The translations under genes and the position numbers were made by a program. From Phoronis australis (Eukaryota; Phoronida; Phoronidae): a stretch of 64,000 bases of DNA. Below, piece after piece: positions 55,001-64,000 of this stretch (the stretch's first letter is position 1; every line of letters begins with the position of its first letter). The notes beneath the pieces were generated by a model that was not told where the DNA came from, did no database searches, and saw only the letters and a list, made by a program, of their open reading frames with translations. Where the stretch lies: assembly GCA_002633005.1 (NCBI GenBank), contig NMRA01000012.1, forward strand, positions 1,418,357 to 1,482,356. The letters run 5' to 3'.

Positions 55001-58000
55001 CGTTATAACTGACTGGTGTTTAAGATCTCTAAACTTGTTCATTTAGGGTCACTGTGTTTCGCCGAGCTAGGGACGTTCGTTACTACCTCTGGTGGTCCAT
55101 ACGCATATCTCCTAGAAGCGTTCGGACCAATCCCGGCTTTCCTTTTCATATGGGTGAAAGTGTTCATTACCACGCCCTCGTCGCTTGCAATAATCAGTCT
55201 CACGTTCTCCGAGTATGCGCTTACAACTTTCTTTGATAATTGCGGCCCATCCACGTTAATTACAAAGCTTCTCACCTCGGTGGTGATACGTAAGTATATG
55301 TTTTTCCTATGCATCACCTAAAACACGTGTTACCTACCAGATTAGTCTATCATGCAAAGAAGCGTCTCAAACCTCATGATAGAAAACCATTTCTGTGTCA
55401 AATCATCCCATTCAGAGCATCGGCAAGTAGCAGCGGGTTTAAAAGCCATTTGTTTCGACATCGTTGGCCACCCAGACCAACATTGGTCGCTTCATATCAA
55501 TTGCAGGTTGTTTGTCATCCGTGAGTACACACATAGAAGAGTTGCCGTTCAGAAGCGGCTGGTTTCTCTACGAATGGTTTCTCTACGAAAGGATGTCTTT
55601 ATGATAAAAGATCCCTATGAAAGGACATCTTTTCCAAAATTTCCTATGAAGGTTTCACTTCGTTCGAAACCCTGCAAAAGCTTACCATACAACTACGCAA
55701 ATTTAGAGAAGGGCTAATTTATAACTTTAAAACTTTTGTTTTTAAACAATACAAAACAATTGACGAAATTGAAATTTGTCAAAAACTCATCTGTCCACGA
55801 ATTCCTACAAAATAGTTAAGCTTACGATACTTCTGAAACACAACCCTACGAAAGGGAACACGTGACTTTTTTCATGGAAGCTCCCTGGATGTGGGCTCCG
55901 TCTTCAAACCAACTAATCTAAATGCGTGGGTATCATGATTTTCCTGTTGCACCTTTTCAAGCGTGTGCGGCCGGGTTCCTCAGTTCGTTTTGATGGTATA
56001 AGACAAATGCTTTGTGGCAAGCAAAGTCTTTTAACAATGTTAATTTGTCTATTTCACGATTTCCATGTTGAGAATTTATTTAGAATGATTTTCAAAGGCA
56101 CGCGTGAACCAAAAGATATAAAATTCAACCAAAAATATTGCCTAGCCAGTTTCATCAATAGGCCTGTCCCGGATTACATGGCGATAGAACTCTCTTTTGT
56201 CCCGGAGATAAGAAAGTGCGTGACCTCGTTTTGGAAATCAGGCACATTTTTGTGTCTCTCATTGATGTCGAGAAGGCAAAGAATTTCACATCACGCATCC
56301 ACAGGTATTTGTTCAGTTTATCAAAGTTTCTCAGGTCGGAGTTGCAGTCCACAGCACATTAGTAATACTTTATTAGCATTCGAAGCATGAATAGAGCAAT
56401 GCAATCGAAAAAATTGTAAAAAAATTGACAACAGCAAAAAACATAAGAAACTCCATTGGCACGAAAACGAGGCAGCAAATGTGCCTGGTGGATGTTTACG
56501 AGATTGCAGGTAAATACGGCGAGAGTCGAGTGTGGCTGTGTAATCCGGTACGGCCTTATTCATACAATTTGACAGCAAGTATTTCGAAAATATATAAATA
56601 GACGAAAAGCTATTGTTCACAATAAAACAGCAACATCAAAAAGCTGTTAACATTGGAGTTGGGGGGAGGGGGTGCCAACGAAAAATTAAAAACAACGACA
56701 CGATTTCAGTTTCCGTCAATTTTCACACTATTGATGTATCTATAGTATGTGTTTATTACTGTGAAAAAATAACATTCACAGTAGATTTCCAGTACTGTAT
56801 TTGTTCCCAATATTTCAGTTACGATCGTGATCATAAACTCTTATTCTGTCAAGATGGCCGCCAAGGTTCAAGTTTTCTGTGCGTTTGCTAAAGTTGCTGC
56901 GCTCGCCATGATTATTGTCGGAGGAATCATCATGTTAACACAAGGTTGGTCGTATTCAGAGAACTATGACCATGGGTGGGTCTAAGTTTTGAAGAAGATA
57001 ATTCTTTCAGTATACTCGCATAAGTTTAATGGCGAGACATGTCCTCAACTTCCCGTTCCTATCTCAGTGAGTGTGTTTAAAAAATTCTTCGCTTTCCTTC
57101 CTCTCAAACAAAACAGCGTTCGCTTAAAACGGATGTAAACTCACCATCGGCCGTCAAAACTACAACTTTTGATTTGTAAACTTTTTGCTATAAAATTGGT
57201 CTCACTTTTTCGGAAGAGGAGTGGTTAATGGTGTAGTGTAGGGCAGAACAGACAGTTCGACAGTGTTTGAGATTATTCTGGGCGCATAGACAAGCCGATC
57301 CGCCGAGACAAGCTAGTTTATCGAACAGTAATAAACTGTCAGATGTTGCGTAGCTCGGATATCCTACCTAACTTTAGCATGGATGCAGAGTTCAGTAACG
57401 CCAGGAGCTCGTTTAAAAGCGAAACTGCGAGATTACGTGAGTTATTGCCGTGCATTTTAAATGAGAACACGTGACCTTGGCTAGATTTTAGCGAGGTCCT
57501 AGCGTAAGTCCTAGCGCTACAGAATTCTACACGAGTTCACCTCCTCTTCAAATTAAGTAATGTAAGATACAAACTATGATTGGTTTTGAAGTGTTGCATC
57601 GAAAGCTGATAGAGCAAAAATTTGTTTTCATTCGTCACCTGCAAAATGAAGTTTCATCGATCTTAATGGAAGTGGCACATGAGACGCGTATGCAGGTGTA
57701 CACTTTCATCTAACATACAGGTCACACCGAACATCTAGCCACTGGCTTTGAAGGGACGACTCCTAACCCGTCTTTGATCGCTCTCGCATTTTACCGCGGT
57801 CTTTGGGCATATGATGGTTGGAGCAATCTCAACTACGTCACGGAGGAAATAAAGAACCCTGTTAAGTAAGAACATAATTATGTTATGATTTTACGTTTCA
57901 CAGCAATTTTTTATTTGGTTTCATACCTTGATACGGGAAGCTGAACTGCAAATGTGAACACTTGATGACAGGTGCGCAGGCGTGCAAACCACCGATTTTA

Positions 58001-61000
58001 CTGCTTTTCACCTCATCTGCAATGATGATCAAAGTACAGAACATGCGATTCTACCTATCATGGTTACTTGATTGCTCATTGTTTGAAAGTCTATTATCTG
58101 TATGTTTCAGAAACCTTCCGCTAGCCATCATGATTGGTATTCCATTGGTGACAGTCCTCTACCTCATGACGAATATCTCGTACTTCACTGTAATGTCAGC
58201 TCCGGAACTATTGGCCTCCAACGCTGTTGGCGTTGTAAGTTAGCATCCGTCAAAAACACCTCAAGTGCCTCTCAACACTTTTAGCTGCTTTGGGCCTTAG
58301 AAGCAACTCAATCCCTCTGTTAGACAGGGTATACAAGACCTGAAAATATGAACAATATACTGGACCAACAAAACGGATTCCAAAGTCAATTTTTTTCTTA
58401 AGCTGCAATTGCAAATGAAGCCTGTTACTTAAACAAGAGCAGTGAAGAGCGTTATAATGTTCCCTCGAATGTACAGCAAACGGTGTGCTGCTAGGAGTGT
58501 TACTGATAACATAAAAATGGCTATTAGATGGCTCAAAATACATCGAATACTTTCAAAAATGTGAAGGGGTCGTCGTGTTTGCTAAATTTCATGTAAATCA
58601 GTCACAGATTCAAAAACCTGCTGTCTGTATGGCTGGCCCTCTATTGAGTATTGCTGTAACTGGTGATTCTGTAACTGCAACTAAGTTGTAATTGCACCTG
58701 TGTAGCTTTATCTCTTTAACTCAAATCAGCTCTTTTAACTGACTCTCACTAAACCGTGACTGGGTATTTGTGATCTCTTACAATGTTCTGAAACCTTTCG
58801 CCAGGTGTCAGCACATTCTGGAACTTTGTGGAATCTACACACATATCCTAGGCTCTAGGTTCTAGAATGCGATTCTATTTTAATCACTAATATGCTGGAC
58901 ACTACTAAAAAGCTCTAAATTCTAAGGTAAACAAATAAAACCATCCTGTCATGACAGTCAAGCGCTTTCTACTAGTAAAGATATAACAACAAAATAAAAC
59001 TGATAGAACTAAGACCAGTGTCAATCTTATGGCAATCAACAACTATCAGTTTTCAATCAGAATCAAGCAAATGCCATTTGGCGTCTTCACATGCAGCAAA
59101 AAACTAAAACTGCCCAACCAACTAGGCATGCACCAATTTTTACTGAAATTGAGTGGGGTATATTCAATCGCGTGATTTAAAAATATTCAGTGCCATCTCA
59201 GAAATTATCGAGACATCGAATTTCCCACCACAGGTGAACGTAATGTGCCCATGTGCGGACTTCAGGAATGTAATTTTCAAACTTGAGAACGAATGACCCT
59301 ATAACAGTGAAGTTTGCATATGTGCGCGCAATAGTACACGAGGATATGTGATGTTACCAAAATATCCAAGGTGTTACGAATGCATCTTTACCTCAGATAA
59401 TAACCACTGAACAGTTGCCTTTGCAAGTCTTCAAGCTTTGCTCAAACTCAGACTTTCCTGTCTACTTTATTACCAACGTTACTTCACTATTCTTTTACAA
59501 AGATTGAGAGAAAAATACTCTCACCAGACACATGTCACTACGCCGTGGACAAATGATTCGCCTTTGAGAGTTTCAGAAAGTGAATAACCAAATACTGGGT
59601 TGAGAAATGTTTAATTAACACCTTTCAGATTCTCCTAACGGCACCCAAACTACATTTTTTTGCAGACGTGGGGCGTGCGCGTTCTTGGAGGAGCGGCCTT
59701 CGTAATACCCATTGCTGTCGCTCTATCTACGTTTGGCGCAGCCAATGGGACTACATTTGCTGGGGGTCGCGTGCTCTTTGTTTCTGCACGTGAAGGTCAC
59801 ATGATGAAAGTTCTGTCAATGGTTCACGCGAAGCGACTTACGCCGATGCCTTCTCTGGTTTTCATGGTAAGTCACCCACATTTGTACAAAGCAGTTGGGT
59901 TCATGATTTGATCATAGCATGCAAATTTGGAACTTCCAAAGTTTGACCATCAGAGTAAAACAAATTACAAGGTAACTACATGTACCATCATCCATTATAA
60001 TTTTACAGGGTATCATGGCAATCATCATGATTATTCCCGGAGACATCTTTACTCTGATCGACTTCTTCAGTTTCACTTCTTGGTTGTTCTACGGAGCCAC
60101 TATGCTAGCTTTGATTGTGATGAGGTTCACGAAAAAAGACGTCTCTAGACCATATAAGGTACCTAATTGAAATCTAGGAAACCATAACGGCGCCCCTAAC
60201 TAGGAACTATCGAATCAAGAAATCTTTATTGTTGGATTCTACGATGCTACTCCTCTAGGTACTATTGGATTCTGCAACATCCACTCAGGACCGGGGTTTA
60301 ATCTGTGTATTCGAAGTATAATTCGACATTTGTTTTGGTATAATCCTGTCCTACTTTTGGCGAACTCAAGAGAAGTGCCTATAAGGCAGTGCCCAGTAGA
60401 ACACATGATTTATGTATTAGTTTTTAGTCCAAGTTTCTACTTGGTGGCCCTTATATTCGAACTATAGACTGGAGTAAAAACTTGAAGATTTGGAGTAAAA
60501 ATCGAGTTCAGACTCAAACTTTTAGCCTCTATGCTGAGATCATCAAGTGCAAACTGGGATTAGAAAGTTATCAATACGTATGCCATTACATACCTTAGCA
60601 GAGAATACTAGACACTTATCTTGAGTTCACACAACAGTAGAATAGAAAATGCAAAAAATTAATACAATTTCGAGTTCGATTTCGAGTAAAAAGATTTGAC
60701 ACCTGACCCTAAAGAAGTAGAATAAATAGTAAAAATCGATTGTAACTTTGAGTAGACATTCTTGTAGCATTCCATTTTTGATGTATTCATATCATGCGGC
60801 CACATTGTAGACATTCTCATTTTTCTTGCTGAATCCTTGATTTTCTATCATTTTAATTAGCTTTGAATTTAACTTAGATAAGAATTTTGATTTCGCGTTT
60901 TCGCAAAATTTAGATTTTTCGCAACTTGCACTTCTATTTTAGTCGACAAAATGAAGTTCGACAAAAGTAAGCAATCTACGACCGGGATAATAAGTTCTCA

Positions 61001-63032
61001 TTACAAAGAGTTTCACGCCGTGACCTTGGGATCTACAATCCAATCGTCACATTCGCCTTTTCTCTGGCAACATTTTTTCTCTCATCTTCTTCTCTTTGTA
61101 TATAACTATTTACAGACAATGACACCGCGAAAGGTAAAAACTTCGTGGAGCACACTTCGGACTATAGGTTTTGGCCTTCAACTAAATCATAATATGTTTG
61201 CTTTATGACATGAAATGGGTCAATTTGTGCAGATTATTCGCACTATTTAGCGACAATTCTGTTTTTTCCTAAGTTCGACAATCGTAATTGGAGAGCTTGC
61301 CATGGACCCAATTTCTTGCGTAAAAGTAAGGTCTTGCGAGAGCAACCAAAATCACGAGAGTAAACAGCGAGTGTTTCGCGAGCTTACAGCCTGTCCTAGC
61401 ATTTGTTATCATCGTACCACTTCTAAGAGCACTATATACTGTTTAACCTATTTACATTTCCTAATGTCAAATAAGATAGTCTTTAACAGAAACATAACAA
61501 CATGTTCACTTTCCATATCGAAATTATCAATAATTCGAGCATGGGAGTGACGCAGCAACGTGCTCAAAATTATTACCTACTTTCCCGAATATAGGATACG
61601 CTACAATAAAATAATCCCCAATGCTTCATTTACCTATAACATGCGCGCACCCAGGGGGGGGGGCTCGTTCGAGCCCCCCCCATTTGGCGAAGTGGGCAAA
61701 AAGGTCCGCCTGTGAGAAACAAAAAGTCCGAGAAAATGAGACAAAAGCCCACTAAAGAAGCACAAACGCGCAATTCACAGTGTCGCGCCCTTTTTTATTT
61801 ATTATTTTTACTATTTTTTTTGGTCCGCCGGCTATTTTGTTACTAAAAGGTCCACGACGTGAGGAATTCGAGCCCCCATATTGAAGGCTGGGTGCGCGCA
61901 TGTATAATTATCAATTTTAAACATATCAATTGTAGATAGTACCTTGACAAAAACATATCTTACTTTCAAACTGTCACACACAAATTGAGAAATATATATC
62001 GATGTTACCAGTTATTTTAAACTTACATTTTGGAAAGGCGAAACCCAACTATGCGGTGCAGCTGCACTCTCGTCAAAGCAAGACTCGCCGAATTGTTCGT
62101 TACAAACTAAGGAATTTGCAAGCATGGCGTCTTCGGTTGACTTTTGATTGAAAGTTGTGTAGTCAAATCCACCAACAAACACAGTGCCTCACCATTGCGA
62201 AAATTTCTTAAAACAACGCGACGATGTGGAACATAAGCGAAAATTTCTGGCCTCGAGTGCAAGCTAATGTCTTGCGGTCTACGGAACTCTGCCTATCCAG
62301 ATCAGGCGTGCTATGATTGTAATGCATAGCGATATCTCCCGAAGTCTTCTGAGTACTACCTTTCCTTGCAAGAAACTAGGTCTATGGAAACCACGCCGGC
62401 GTTTTAAATGTTCTTGTCTACTAAAAGTTACGTCAGCATCTAGACATGTGACCGTTTGCTTTGGATTTTTGAGTGAACTTTTTGTTGGTGTAATTTAACT
62501 GCACCTAATAATTCGGGGCTGCGAATATTTGTAAAGGCCACGTGAATAGAAAAGAGTGTGGTGACAGGTATGTTTCGGAGCAACTAAAGTCTCGACTCTA
62601 ACTAGCTTAGCGTCAACTCGCCAAATGCGACCTGACAAAATTCTCAGGCCGCCAAACGGGAACTGAAGTCTCCAAACCTCGCTTTCAAGAGCCGAAATGA
62701 ACCAAGATAACTGAAGTAAAAAGCCGGCGAACTCAACAAATGTCCGATTAGTTAGTTTCAGTTGATACCACAGTAGTTAGTGATTTATTGTTAACAAAGG
62801 TCAATTCAAAGGCAGCACGAGACTGAACGAGCTTCGTTAACGGAATAACATTGTCTTTTGCAGGTGCCGATCATCATCCCCATAATCATCCTACTCGCCT
62901 CAGCATACCTGGTGGTCGCGCCTATCATTCAGAATCCTGCTATAGAGTTTTTATATGCCTTTTTGTTCATTATCGGTGGACTTCTCGTTTACGTTCCCTT
63001 TGTGCACTTCAAGATGTCACTGCCATTGTTGG
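51867..63032 (+). CDS. SLC7A9-like: SLC7 amino-acid transporter light chain, b(0,+)AT-like (nine exons, ends incomplete)
   Basis: Exons 51867-52031, 54624-54725, 55047-55289, 56819-56944, 57721-57865, 58111-58234, 59666-59866, 60009-60158 and 62864-63032 join in matching phases (1,1,1,1,2,0,0,0) with no stop. The product aligns end to end with the b(0,+)-type light chain: [18 protein letters not shown] (TM1), [24 protein letters not shown], a cysteine in FDNCGPS at the place that bonds the SLC3A1/rBAT heavy chain, [20 protein letters not shown] (TM6), [24 protein letters not shown]-like [30 protein letters not shown] and [14 protein letters not shown]. Family members exchange cationic and neutral amino acids and cystine at the plasma membrane with 12 TM helices. 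Missing: any upstream N-terminal exon (phase demands one) and the short C-terminal tail after [10 protein letters not shown]. Internal Met at 51926 is the likeliest start otherwise. Confidence 0.9.
52500..54290 (+). repeat. Satellite-like array of about 150-bp monomers in a three-step higher-order repeat
   Basis: CTAGTGGC-type marks recur at about 52716, 52858, 53010, 53165, 53310, 53470, 53610, 53760, 53912, 54052 and 54162. Every third monomer is most alike (CCCCTAGTGGCAATTTTA; CACCTAGTGGCCATTTTT; CTCCTAGTGGCAGTTTTG), giving a higher-order period near 445 bp repeated about three and a half times. The head at 52500-52600 has a 28-bp palindrome around ATATTTATAT and a GTCCGTCC tract. It sits in an SLC7 intron. 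Confidence 0.85.
54624..54725 (+). CDS. SLC7 exon b: TM1 end to TM2
   Basis: TTTCAG|GATCTGGG to CTGG|GTAAGG. Reads [20 protein letters not shown] then [19 protein letters not shown] is the unwound, substrate-contacting part of TM1. Confidence 0.9.
55047..55289 (+). CDS. SLC7 exon c: TM3 and heavy-chain cysteine loop
   Basis: TTTAG|GG to [45 protein letters not shown], then [11 protein letters not shown]. The loop cysteine is the expected SLC3-linking residue. Confidence 0.92.
55290..56818 (+). other. SLC7 intron c-d with unrecognised long frame
   Basis: The frame at 55926-56390 (154 codons, [14 protein letters not shown]) is the longest in the window but has no recognisable domain. Both strands are open near 56320-56390, which suggests chance or an old repeat. 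Confidence 0.4.
56819..56944 (+). CDS. SLC7 exon d: TM5
   Basis: TTTCAG|TTACG to CAAG|GTTGGT. Reads [34 protein letters not shown]. The donor GTTGGT is weaker than its neighbours. Confidence 0.9.
57721..57865 (+). CDS. SLC7 exon e: TM6 and substrate region
   Basis: TACAG|GTCAC to TTAA|GTAAGA. Reads [19 protein letters not shown] then [25 protein letters not shown] is the form of this motif I associate with b(0,+)AT rather than LAT1/LAT2 (AYGGW). Confidence 0.92.
58111..58234 (+). CDS. SLC7 exon f: TM7
   Basis: TTTCAG|AAACC to GTT|GTAAGT. Reads [19 protein letters not shown] then [19 protein letters not shown]. Confidence 0.92.
58430..58625 (+). repeat. Solitary copy of the CTAGTGGC array family
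   Basis: GAGCAGTGAAGAGCG, CGAATGTACAGCAAACGGTG, ATAACATAAAAATGGC and GGGTCGTCGTGTTTGC align with 6185-6400 and with the reverse complement of 54165-54275. It lies in the f-g intron. Confidence 0.5.
58626..59665 (+). other. SLC7 intron f-g, nothing recognised
   Basis: AT-rich, no ORF of note. Confidence 0.5.
59666..59866 (+). CDS. SLC7 exon g: TM8 and loop
   Basis: TTTGCAG|ACGTGG to CATG|GTAAGT. Reads [40 protein letters not shown] and [12 protein letters not shown]. Confidence 0.92.
60009..60158 (+). CDS. SLC7 exon h: TM9-TM10
   Basis: TTTACAG|GGTATC to AAG|GTACCT. Reads [40 protein letters not shown] and DVSRPYK. Confidence 0.92.
60159..62863 (+). other. SLC7 intron h-i
   Basis: 2.7 kb containing the MITE at 61639-61903. 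Frames at 60951-61208 and 61302-61550 have no domain and are taken as chance. Confidence 0.55.
61639..61903. mobile_element. MITE with perfect 16-bp ends ACATGCGCGCACCCAG
   Basis: ACATGCGCGCACCCAG and its exact reverse complement bound 265 bp. Just inside the left end is GGGGGGGCTCGTTCGAGCCCC, itself a hairpin, with TTCGAGCCCCCAT repeated near the right end. ATA flanks both sides, a possible 3-bp duplication. No coding content. Confidence 0.75.
62864..63032 (+). CDS. SLC7 exon i: TM11-TM12
   Basis: TTTTGCAG|GTGCCG to TTGG|GTAAGT. Reads [40 protein letters not shown] and HFKMSLPLL. It leaves in phase 1, so at least one more exon follows. Confidence 0.92.
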
Positions 63033-64000
63033 GTAAGTCGGACATGCGCATCAAAACATGTAACCTGACACCAGTTTTTGTCAAGCATTTCCGTCACAAT
63101 AACAAAAGAGTTGAAAGAAAAAGATCTCGACGAAGAAATCCTTTTGTTGTGGTGAATATTTAGAAATTAATACTGGAATCGTGAGCCTTTCCTATTAAAT
63201 CCAAAGCATTCAGTGCGCAAAGAATTTGCACGCCAAAGCGGAAGCCTTGGGCATCTTGATGACATGTAATTATCGCATACGTTACGTTATTTCAAGTCAC
63301 TTTTTGGAAAACAAAGTCTATTAGCAATAAGAGCGTGACTTGACTGAAGCCACTGGGAAGCAGGTCACTCAGTCTTCTGCAACCCAAGAGTCATGTGACC
63401 ACTGACACATTTCGGGTTGTATCTCCGCAGTTCTAGTTTAACTGAAGGTAGCTAGTCGTTTTACACAGAGACTGCGTTCGCTAGTGACAAGGTGGCGACG
63501 CATCGGTAGAAGTTTTCGCTTCGTTTCTTTTCAAACACATCAAACTTATCGTATGAGTTTCTGATCAGCAGTCATTGAAAACACTCGTAGACATTGATCA
63601 GCGCTAAAACGACGTAATCAGGCTTTGTTCAAGACATTTTGGTAAACAAGTCTACTGGAAATTAGAACGCGACTCGATGTTTTCTTCACCCAAGCCAATG
63701 TCTTGCGTATGTAGAACAAAAACAGAACGAGGTAATAGTCACGCCCTTTGAGGGACCGGGCCCTCTACTTCCACCTGGTCACATATATGGAGCTCAAACA
63801 TGGCATTCGTCAAATTAATGTGTTTCTTGGGAAATGTTAAGATTACAAATTTCCATAAACACTCTCATTGGATACAATATTTGTCATTTTCTGCACGACG
63901 TTATAATGTACTTATAAATATAATAATGTACATGATAACCTCATACGGAAATGGACGAACTTCGTATCGAATGAGCATGCCAGAAAACGCCAAAGAATAA
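63033..64000 (+). other. Intron after SLC7 exon i, reaching the window edge
   Basis: No acceptor followed by a tail-like frame was found. The terminal exon probably lies beyond 64000. Confidence 0.5.

Noticed and set aside
55926-56390. 154-codon ORF in an SLC7 intron as an independent gene
   Set aside because: Longest frame in the window but no recognisable domain, splice partner or upstream signal, and the opposite strand is also open over its end.

Overview
The window is animal genomic DNA. Coding sequence is split by spliceosomal introns with good GT/AG junctions, intergenic space is AT-rich, and much of it is transposable elements. Protein resemblance and repeat types (a THAP-type TTAA-inserting DNA transposon, foldback elements, a decayed non-LTR retrotransposon, a tRNA-derived SINE) suggest an invertebrate deuterostome such as a hemichordate, echinoderm or lancelet. 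The species is an inference and is not proven by the sequence.

Layout: 300-2824 is a decayed LINE on the + strand, ending a few bases from the stop codon of the first of three related loci. From 2.8 to 39.6 kb, on the - strand, lie three copies of a metal-dependent cyclase/hydrolase gene (kynurenine formamidase / isatin hydrolase fold). Copy 1 (2828-6944) and copy 2 (14484-22428) each splice from three exons into an open frame of 303 and 299 codons, with a secretion signal, the HGGTHMDAPRH metal-binding motif and a hydrophobic C-terminal tail. Copy 3 (exon 1 only, 39171-39379) is a pseudogene inside a duplicated block. About 8.80-22.69 kb was copied to about 29.66-39.59 kb, and the copy then lost exons 2 and 3.

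Pairs of paralogous loci give filled and empty sites for several transposons, so insertion boundaries and target duplications can be read inside this one window. These are: a Kolobok-like element at 30549-34299 (TTAA) against an intact TTAA site at 13404-13407; a palindromic Kolobok-like element at 9104-9970 nested in a second transposon (8857-11490), whose sister copy (47886-49868) has the uninterrupted site; and two foldback elements (3870-4233 and 4391-5719) in intron 2 of cyclase copy 1, absent from copy 2. Another element (26405-29244) has CACCCCGG ends, a 5-bp duplication, repeated GCGATCGNGAACG sites near both ends and a broken pair of C2H2 zinc fingers.

From 39.6 to 51.8 kb the sequence is gene-poor: a fragment like the tail of a GIY-YIG retroelement protein, a small MITE, a broken THAP-domain gene (46.7-47.65 kb) and the second TAAAATGTAACAA element. 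From 51867 to at least 63032 on the + strand, nine exons encode an SLC7 amino-acid transporter light chain of the b(0,+)AT (SLC7A9) type. The C-terminal exon(s), and probably a 5' exon, were not found and may lie outside the recognised set. Its introns hold a satellite-like array of about 150-bp monomers (52.5-54.2 kb) whose family also has solitary copies at 6.2-6.6 and 58.4-58.6 kb.
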